Shown: positions 1 through 3,802 of the stretch, piece by piece | Position numbering within the stretch: position 1 is the stretch's first letter | How the letters are laid out: the number at the start of each line of letters is the position of its first letter | Assembly (NCBI GenBank): GCA_029933535.1 | Contig: JAOZNZ010000170.1 | Location: 1-6,952, forward strand | DNA from: a bacterium | GTDB taxonomy: Bacteria; Auribacterota; UBA3054; B51-G9 | Direction of reading: 5' to 3' | DNA: 6,952 bases | Position numbers and translations under genes: made by a program | The notes under the pieces: model-generated | What the model saw: only the letters and a program-made list of their open reading frames with translations | Database searches by the model: none | What the model was told of the DNA's origin: nothing

Positions 1-80
1 TTCTTAAATTTGCAACCGAACAAACTAAAAAAATTAATGAGGCATATAATATTGTTAAAAAATATAGAAAAGCAGCGTAA
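1..80 (+). CDS. J-domain (DnaJ-like) protein, 3' end only
   Basis: Only the last 25 codons are present (codons start at position 3, stop TAA at 78-80). They read L-K-F-A-T-E-Q-T-K-K-I-N-E-A-Y-N-I-V-K-K-Y-R-K-A-A. The pattern A-x-E-x-x-K-x-I-N-E-A-Y-x-x-V is the usual helix III-IV end of a J domain, where the co-chaperone contacts Hsp70 (DnaK). Because the protein stops about ten residues after this motif, the J domain is C-terminal, as in DjlA-type or membrane-anchored J proteins, and not N-terminal as in classical DnaJ. The HPD loop lies outside the window, so activity cannot be judged. The assignment rests on one short motif; another helical protein with a chance match is possible. Confidence 0.6.
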   Translation, partial: LKFATEQTKKINEAYNIVKKYRKAA

Positions 81-101
81 ACTCGTGACCGCCATGATCG
101 C

Positions 102-126
102 CATGCCCCACTTTTGCTGGGGTATG
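102..126 (+). other. GC-rich hairpin after the J-domain gene
   Basis: The arms 102-110 (CATGCCCCA) and 118-126 (TGGGGTATG) pair over 9 bp with one G-U in RNA and a 7-nt loop. A competing stem pairs GCTGG at 116-120 with CCAGC at 134-138, so the two structures exclude each other. No T-tract follows, so this is not a standard intrinsic terminator. Upstream, CGCCATGAT and CGCCATGCC (90-107) form a 9-nt near-repeat. The stretch is richer in G+C than its surroundings. Function is unknown; a factor-dependent terminator or a remnant of a dispersed repeat is possible. Confidence 0.35.
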
Positions 127-166
127 CCCGGTTCCAGCTTGTGATTGATTGAAACAATCGAACATC

Positions 167-182
167 GATGTAAGATTACATC
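167..182. promoter_or_regulatory. Operator-like dyad upstream of rlmN
   Basis: GATGTAA and TTACATC form perfect 7-bp inverted arms around a GA spacer, about 130 nt upstream of the rlmN start. The size and symmetry fit a binding site for a dimeric regulator. It overlaps the 8-bp palindrome CATCGATG (163-170). I see no convincing -35/-10 pair beside it, so a role in rlmN control is inference. In an AT-rich intergenic stretch such dyads also arise by chance. Confidence 0.25.
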
Positions 183-220
183 AATTAAAGTATTGATAAA
201 AACCTTAAAAAAGCAAAGCA

Positions 221-310
221 ACACCCGACACCTGACACCCGACACCTGACACCTGACACCTGACACCCAACACCCGACACCTGACACCCGACACCTGACA
301 CCCGACACCT
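221..310 (+). repeat. Heptanucleotide tandem array ACACCYG, about 13 copies
   Basis: Twelve full 7-nt units and a 6-nt partial unit run without interruption. Units alternate between ACACCCG and ACACCTG, with one variant ACACCCA at 263-269. The array ends one base before the rlmN ATG at 312, so it occupies the whole ribosome-binding region. No Shine-Dalgarno sequence can be present there. On the + strand the array contains almost no T and has a strong strand asymmetry. Perfect short tandem arrays of this kind change copy number by slippage. Because 7 is not a multiple of 3, copy-number change would also shift any reading frame running through it. Confidence 0.95.
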
Positions 311-311
311 T

Positions 312-1352
312 ATGCTTTTCTTAACCGATTACACTTTACCTGAACTCGAAAAATGGTTTGTTGATAACGGAATGCAAAAATTTCGAGCACGACAGGTTTG
401 GGAATGGTTTTATGTCCGCGGCGCTGATAGTTATGAAAAAATGACCAACCTGCCAAAAAATGTGCGAGCACTGCTTTTGAAAAAACTGCCTTTAATTCAA
501 ACAAAAGTTCAGGAAATAAAAACTGCCGCGGATGACAGTGAAAAAAGACTCATTGAACTTTGCAGCGATAACGATTTCGTTGAATCGGTATGGATCCCAA
601 TGGGCAGTCATGCTACAGTTTGTGTTTCAACACAGGTTGGCTGCCCGATCGGGTGCAGTTTTTGTGCAAGCGGATCAGAAGGTTTTGAAAGAAATCTGAC
701 TACCGGAGAAATTGTTGAACAGGTTTGGCACAGCAGTATTGCTCATTCACGCCGTGGGATTAAAAATCTTGTTTTTATGGGTATGGGTGAGCCGTTTCTT
801 AATTATAAAAACTTAGTGAAAGCAATCAAAATTCTAAATAATGAAAATGGACTGAAAATCGGTGCGAGGAGAATGACTATCTCAACAGTTGGAATTGTGA
901 ACAGAATTGTTGACTTCGGAAAAGATGTGCCGCAGTCAAATCTTGCAATTTCTTTACACGCGACAAATGATACTTTAAGAAAACAATTAATTCCTAACTG
1001 CCCGTCAACAATTGATGACTTAATTTCCGCTTTAAGCGAATACTTCAAAATGACACATCGGAAAATCACTTATGAATATGTTTTGCTTAAAGATATTAAT
1101 GACAGCTTGGAACACGCGGTAGAATTAGTAAAAATAATAAAAAAAGTCCCTTCAAAAATAAATTTGATCGAATATAATAAAGTCAATTTTAATGATTACG
1201 AATCTCCAGGCAGAAAGGCGGTGAAAAATTTTTCGAATTATCTTTACCGCAAAGGTATAGATGTTGCCGTGAGAAGGAAAAAAGGAGACGATATCAACGC
1301 TGCATGCGGACAACTTCGCAAAGTAAGTCGCACTTCCCAATGCGACATATAG
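312..1352 (+). CDS. rlmN: Dual-specificity 23S rRNA/tRNA adenine-C2 methyltransferase RlmN
   Basis: This radical-SAM enzyme methylates C2 of A2503 in 23S rRNA and of A37 in some tRNAs, in the cytoplasm. The 346-residue product has the family's normal length. An N-terminal RNA-binding region contains F-R-A-R-Q-V-W-E-W-F (residues 24-33). The [4Fe-4S] ligands are C111, C115 and C118 (CPIGCSFC). C104 in T-V-C-V-S-T-Q-V-G-C matches E. coli C118, and C332 in GDDINAACGQL matches the methyl-carrying C355. GMGEPFLN spans residues 157-164. The ATG start gives the expected N-terminus, and no in-frame ATG, GTG or TTG lies between it and the stop at 186-188. No Shine-Dalgarno is present because the heptamer array abuts the ATG. 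The last 11 residues after CGQL are poorly conserved and are encoded partly by a hairpin (GTCGCA 1328-1333, TGCGAC 1341-1346). Cfr is less likely given the housekeeping-type motifs. Confidence 0.97.
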   Translation: MLFLTDYTLPELEKWFVDNGMQKFRARQVWEWFYVRGADSYEKMTNLPKNVRALLLKKLPLIQTKVQEIKTAADDSEKRLIELCSDNDFVESVWIPMGSHATVCVSTQVGCPIGCSFCASGSEGFERNLTTGEIVEQVWHSSIAHSRRGIKNLVFMGMGEPFLNYKNLVKAIKILNNENGLKIGARRMTISTVGIVNRIVDFGKDVPQSNLAISLHATNDTLRKQLIPNCPSTIDDLISALSEYFKMTHRKITYEYVLLKDINDSLEHAVELVKIIKKVPSKINLIEYNKVNFNDYESPGRKAVKNFSNYLYRKGIDVAVRRKKGDDINAACGQLRKVSRTSQCDI

Positions 1353-1364
1353 GCAATGCATTAA

Positions 1365-1400
1365 TCCATAACCCATAGTCCGTAATCCACTGTTCCGTAA
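1365..1400 (+). repeat. Degenerate heptamer repeat TCCRTAA
   Basis: Units at 1365 (TCCATAA), 1372 (CCCATAG), 1379 (TCCGTAA) and 1386 (TCCACTG) keep a 7-nt period. A further TCCGTAA at 1394 is offset by one extra base. The array starts 12 nt after the rlmN stop codon. It has the same period as the ACACCYG array before rlmN but a different sequence and more decay. Confidence 0.6.
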
Positions 1401-1457
1401 AACGATTAATGCTAACGAAGTAACATTTTGCGTTCACTACTATCCCACAGACTACAC

Positions 1458-1482
1458 GGAAAAAGCTTAATAATTATTTTCC
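1458..1482 (+). other. Weak hairpin in the rlmN-lexA gap
   Basis: GGAAAA (1458-1463) and TTTTCC (1477-1482) can pair around a 13-nt AT-rich loop. It might help end rlmN transcription, but the stem is short and no U-tract follows it, so it does not qualify as an intrinsic terminator. Apart from the repeat at 1365-1400, the stretch 1401-1500 shows nothing else I can name. Confidence 0.2.
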
Positions 1483-1510
1483 CCAATTCTGTCAACACAA
1501 AATCTAAAAC

Positions 1511-1550
1511 TTGACAAAGACTTGACAAAAATCATTTTCTTTGGTATAAT
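1511..1550 (+). promoter_or_regulatory. Consensus sigma70 promoter of the lexA-like gene, with duplicated -35
   Basis: TTGACA at 1522-1527 and TATAAT at 1545-1550 are both perfect hexamers, separated by the ideal 17 nt. TGG at 1542-1544 also gives an extended -10. Transcription should start near 1557, leaving a leader of about 110 nt before the ATG at 1666. A second perfect TTGACA at 1511-1516 is part of an 11-bp direct repeat (CTTGACAAAGA, then CTTGACAAAAA, 1510-1531) but is 28 nt from the -10, so it cannot pair with it. A promoter this strong on a repressor gene makes tight negative autoregulation likely. Confidence 0.9.
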
Positions 1551-1560
1551 GTATAACATT
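1548..1560. promoter_or_regulatory. Dyad over the -10/start site of the lexA promoter
   Basis: AATGT and ACATT form perfect 5-bp arms around ATA, overlapping the end of the -10 box and the expected transcription start. A repressor bound here would block RNA polymerase directly. It competes with the longer palindrome at 1576-1595 as the candidate autoregulatory operator. The short arms make chance occurrence plausible. Confidence 0.3.
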
Positions 1561-1575
1561 GAAACGATTGAATTA

Positions 1576-1595
1576 GTGTGAAAGTACTTTCGCAC
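1576..1595. promoter_or_regulatory. Candidate LexA operator: 20-bp near-perfect palindrome
   Basis: GTGTGAAAGTACTTTCGCAC is symmetric about its centre, with 9 of 10 base pairs matching (T against G at the fourth position). It lies about 20-40 nt downstream of the predicted transcription start of the lexA-like gene. LexA proteins are usually dimers that bind such dyads in their own promoter, and box sequences differ widely between phyla, so this is a reasonable autoregulatory site. In RNA it could also form an 8-bp hairpin with a GTAC loop. Confidence 0.45.
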
Positions 1596-1616
1596 CTTTC
1601 CACTTTCCCACTTTTA
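1593..1616 (+). repeat. Octamer repeat CACTTTCC, three copies
   Basis: Three 8-nt units, CACCTTTC, CACTTTCC and CACTTTTA, follow one another in the lexA leader. The first overlaps the last three bases of the candidate operator. The stretch is pyrimidine-rich on the + strand. No function can be assigned. Confidence 0.5.
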
Positions 1617-1618
1617 AC

Positions 1619-1654
1619 TATTCAATCATATCAATCATTTTAATCGTATCAATC
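1619..1654 (+). repeat. Nonamer repeat NTATCAATC, four copies before the lexA start
   Basis: Four 9-nt units, TATTCAATC, ATATCAATC, ATTTTAATC and GTATCAATC, end 11 nt before the ATG at 1666. They cover the region where a ribosome-binding site would lie, and no purine-rich Shine-Dalgarno motif is seen there. Related ATTGA/CAATC words occur at 143-159 and 1558-1572. Confidence 0.65.
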
Positions 1655-1665
1655 ATTAAATAATT

Positions 1666-2307
1666 ATGCACGATATTCAAAGAAAATTATTAGATTTGTG
1701 TTCAAATTGTGATTCACTTCCCCTTTCTTTCAGAGAAATTGGCAGGCGTGTTGATGTAAATCATCCGCAAAAAATAAAACATCATTTGAATCAGCTTGCC
1801 AAAAAGAATCTTATTATAATTGATAACCGGAAAAAAATTATAAAATTAGGTAAAGCCGGGATTATAAAAAACACTAAAATGTTCTCTATTCCAATTCTCG
1901 GTCTGGCTGATTGTGGTTTGGCAACCGCTTTTGCTGATGAGTATATTGAGGGTTACTTAAAAGTTTCAACTTCAGTTTTAAAGAAAAAGAAAAATCTTTT
2001 TTGTGTGAAAGCGAAAGGCGATTCAATGAATATGGCAAATATTTACGGTAAATCAATTGAAGACGGTGATTTTGTTATTGTTGACGGCGAAGATCGCGAG
2101 GCCGCAAGTGGTGATTACGTACTTTCCATTATTGACGGATGTGCAAACATAAAGCGATTTGCACGAGACATAGTTAACAATTGTTTTGTTTTATTATCAG
2201 AATCAACTCAAAACTATCCGCCGATATTTATTGATGAAGGAGATTTTAATTCATACATGATAAACGGTAAAGTAATAAAAGTAATTAAAAAGCCGGTTTT
2301 TAATTAA
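1666..2307 (+). CDS. lexA: LexA-like S24 family repressor/autoprotease
   Basis: The 213-residue product has LexA's two-domain plan. Residues 1-50 form a winged helix-turn-helix (S-F-R-E-I-G-R-R-V-D at 21-30, then H-H-L-N-Q-L-A-K-K-N-L-I). Residues 75-210 form the S24 self-cleaving domain, with catalytic S120 in K-A-K-G-D-S-M-N and K163 in N-I-K-R-F. RecA-stimulated cleavage would occur at C83-G84; most LexA proteins have Ala-Gly there, while UmuD has Cys-Gly. Positions otherwise align closely with E. coli LexA (A84-G85, S119, K156). About four extra residues (NIYGKSI region, 125-131) follow the serine motif. It probably represses DNA-damage genes and itself, from the strong promoter and dyads upstream. 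UmuD is unlikely because the DNA-binding domain is complete. A phage-type S24 repressor remains possible, though no phage genes adjoin. A terminator follows 15 nt after the stop. Confidence 0.88.
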   Translation: MHDIQRKLLDLCSNCDSLPLSFREIGRRVDVNHPQKIKHHLNQLAKKNLIIIDNRKKIIKLGKAGIIKNTKMFSIPILGLADCGLATAFADEYIEGYLKVSTSVLKKKKNLFCVKAKGDSMNMANIYGKSIEDGDFVIVDGEDREAASGDYVLSIIDGCANIKRFARDIVNNCFVLLSESTQNYPPIFIDEGDFNSYMINGKVIKVIKKPVFN

Positions 2308-2322
2308 ATATTGATTTAAATT

Positions 2323-2352
2323 AAAATCTGATTTTCTACAGATTTTTTTTTT
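2323..2352 (+). terminator. Intrinsic terminator after the lexA-like gene
   Basis: AAAATCTG (2323-2330) pairs perfectly with CAGATTTT (2339-2346) around an 8-nt loop. The run of T continues to 2352, giving ten T in a row from 2343. The stem is AT-rich but the long U-tract is typical of Rho-independent termination. It separates the lexA-like unit from hypE. Confidence 0.75.
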
Positions 2353-2359
2353 GCGTTTT

Positions 2360-2368
2360 TGGTATAAT
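2360..2368 (+). promoter_or_regulatory. Extended -10 promoter upstream of the hypE leader
   Basis: TGG followed by a perfect TATAAT (2363-2368) repeats the context of the lexA promoter: both read TTTGGTATAATG. No good -35 hexamer lies at the right distance; the region there is the T-tract of the terminator. An extended -10 can work without a strong -35. Transcription would start near 2375, just upstream of the inverted-repeat element, so the whole element would be transcribed as the hypE leader. Confidence 0.5.
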
Positions 2369-2399
2369 GATAATATAAATAATGATAATTTGTTAATTA

Positions 2400-2692
2400 G
2401 TTGTCCCTTAAAAAGTCAATTTTGAGATGAGTATAAGGCAATAAGGCGAAGGTGTATAAATATACTCCGAGACGAAATTAACGTAATAATCATCCAAAAT
2501 TGGCTTATGCCACTTTTGAATTATTTTATATAAATTGAAATGTTTAAGAAATATTATGCTGTTCTCGATAAAAATAATGTATTTTTTTGCAAGGTTTATG
2601 CAAAGAATATTAAAAACCTTGCAATATTTTATACTTGTTTTTTAACTAAACATCCTATGTAATCTATTGAAACATAGTTTTTAAGGGACGAC
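2400..2692. mobile_element. MITE-like noncoding element with terminal inverted repeats
   Basis: GTTGTCCCTTAAAAA (2400-2414) and TTTTTAAGGGACGAC (2678-2692) are inverted repeats differing at one of 15 positions. TAATTA flanks both sides (2394-2399, 2693-2698) and could be a 6-bp target duplication, or contain a TA duplication. Because TAATTA is itself palindromic, the inverted repeat extends to 22 bp (2393-2414, 2678-2699). There is no transposase or credible ORF inside. Internal structure is dense: 2417-2430 pairs with 2490-2502 over 13 bp with one bulged A; 2587-2597 pairs with 2614-2624 over 11 bp; CTATGT (2655-2660) pairs with ACATAG (2672-2677) beside the right end. The size, ends and lack of coding fit a miniature inverted-repeat transposable element moved in trans. 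Alternatively, it is a structured leader RNA of hypE, since it starts about 25 nt after a predicted transcription start and ends 10 nt before the ATG. I do not recognise its family. Confidence 0.6.
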
Positions 2693-2702
2693 TAATTAAT
2701 AC

Positions 2703-3725
2703 ATGACTTCATATACCGAAAAATATATTTCTCTGGCTCATGGCAGCGGCGGAACACAAATGCAGGAACTGTTGCAAAAATTGATATGCCCTGAACTTGA
2801 TAACAAAATTTTACGGGAACAAAACGATAGTGCCGTTTTGGAAAACCGCGGCGGTGAATTGGTTTTTACAACCGATTCCTTTGTTGTACAACCTATTTTT
2901 TTTCCCGGCGGCGATATCGGTCATTTGAGCGTTTGCGGTACAGTGAACGACCTGGCAATGATGGGGGCTAAACCCGATGCGTTATCGTTGTCGCTGATTA
3001 TTGAAGCCGGTTTCGAGATAGAATCTCTGAAAAAAATCATCCTGAGTATTAAAAATACAGCTAATGAAGCCGGTGTGAAAATCGTTACAGGAGATACAAA
3101 AGTTGTCGGTGTCGGTCAGGCAGATAAAATTTATATCAATACAAGCGGCATTGGCTGGAGAACAGAAAAAGTTCCAACCGGATGGAATACTGTTCAGTCA
3201 GGTGATGCTGTGATTGTTAGCGGTACAATTGGCCATCATGGAGTCGCAATTCTTGCCGCGCGAGCCGAGTTACCGTTTGAGCGTGAATTAAAAAGCGATG
3301 CGGCGGTTTTAAGCAATGTTACTGTAGATTTAACAAAAACATTCCCGGATGTCAGATGGATGCGTGACGCTACTCGTGGTGGTGTGGCCGCTGTATTGAA
3401 TGAGCTTGCTTTACAAACCGGTTTTGAGATAGAGATTGAAGAAGCAAAAATCCCTGTTACTGAAGATGTGCGCGGCGCAGCGGAAATATTAGGACTTGAC
3501 CCGCTTTATCTTGCAAATGAAGGAAGATTTGTTATTATCTGTCCCGGCGAAAAAGCTGAAGAAATAATTTTGTTTTTAAGAAAATATGAAATTAGTAAAA
3601 CCGCGCAAAAAATCGGCGGTATTACACACTCATCAACTCCCGGAAAAGTTATTTTAACTACCGAATACGGCAGCAGGAGAATTATTGATATGCCTTCCGG
3701 AGAGCAACTGCCAAGGATATGTTGA
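2703..3725 (+). CDS. hypE: Hydrogenase maturation protein HypE (carbamoyl dehydratase)
   Basis: HypE receives a carbamoyl group from HypF on its C-terminal cysteine and dehydrates it with ATP to a thiocyanate. The cyanide passes through HypC-HypD to the iron of [NiFe]-hydrogenase. The 340-residue product is full length. It shows the glycine-rich start L-A-H-G-S-G-G (11-17), T-D-S-F-V-V (57-62), F-F-P-G-G-D-I-G (66-73), N-D-L-A-M-M-G-A (82-89), G-D-T-K-V-V (130-135), and the diagnostic C-terminus L-P-R-I-C with the acceptor C340. That tail separates it from the related SelD, ThiL and PurM. The ATG gives the usual short N-terminus, and the next in-frame ATG (residue 20) would remove the glycine loop. 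The nearest purine-rich word, AAGGGA, is 14 nt from the ATG and belongs to the inverted-repeat element. No other hyp or hydrogenase gene is in view; hypE usually ends a hypCDE set, so its place here is unusual. Its base composition looks richer in G+C than the lexA-like gene. Confidence 0.97.
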   Translation: MTSYTEKYISLAHGSGGTQMQELLQKLICPELDNKILREQNDSAVLENRGGELVFTTDSFVVQPIFFPGGDIGHLSVCGTVNDLAMMGAKPDALSLSLIIEAGFEIESLKKIILSIKNTANEAGVKIVTGDTKVVGVGQADKIYINTSGIGWRTEKVPTGWNTVQSGDAVIVSGTIGHHGVAILAARAELPFERELKSDAAVLSNVTVDLTKTFPDVRWMRDATRGGVAAVLNELALQTGFEIEIEEAKIPVTEDVRGAAEILGLDPLYLANEGRFVIICPGEKAEEIILFLRKYEISKTAQKIGGITHSSTPGKVILTTEYGSRRIIDMPSGEQLPRIC

Positions 3726-3739
3726 AATACAAAAGTTTG

Positions 3740-3788
3740 AAGGTTGCGCTTTGCGCTTAAGGTTAGTCGCTTGTGCGACTTTAAGGTT
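3740..3788 (+). repeat. AAGGTT repeats separating two hairpins
   Basis: AAGGTT occurs at 3740-3745, 3759-3764 and 3783-3788. Between the copies lie GCGC-TTT-GCGC (3746-3756) and AGTCGC-TTGT-GCGACT (3765-3780, perfect 6-bp stem followed by TT). The second hairpin shares AAGTCGCA in opposite orientation with the hairpin at the end of rlmN (1327-1346). This 77-nt gap holds no promoter that I can see. Function is unknown; weak attenuation or mRNA protection of the upstream hypE message are possibilities. Confidence 0.55.
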
Positions 3789-3802
3789 GGAAAGAAAGAA
3801 AT

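Noticed and set aside
102..138. Intrinsic terminator for the J-domain gene
   Set aside because: The hairpin is followed by GC-rich sequence, with no U-tract.
221..310. The ACACCYG array as a CRISPR array
   Set aside because: The units are 7 nt and contiguous with no spacers; this is a simple tandem repeat.
803..1069. Reverse-strand open frames opposite rlmN (803-1069, 1152-1376, 310-504)
   Set aside because: They are antisense to conserved rlmN codons and their translations show no recognisable motif.
312..1352. Cfr-type antibiotic-resistance methyltransferase
   Set aside because: Length, GMGEPFLN, GDDINAACGQL and the overall match fit housekeeping RlmN, and no resistance context adjoins.
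1511..1516. The first TTGACA as the working -35 box
   Set aside because: It is 28 nt from the only good -10; the second copy at 1522 has exact 17-nt spacing.
2540..2662. A 40-codon open frame (ATG at 2540) inside the inverted-repeat element
   Set aside because: It lacks a ribosome-binding site, spans the 11-bp hairpin, has low-complexity K/N/F/Y composition typical of translated AT-rich noncoding DNA, and resembles no protein I know.
2393..2699. Group II intron or known riboswitch in the hypE leader
   Set aside because: I see no intron domain V or reverse transcriptase, and no conserved riboswitch core that I recognise; inverted-repeat ends with a flanking duplication favour a mobile element.
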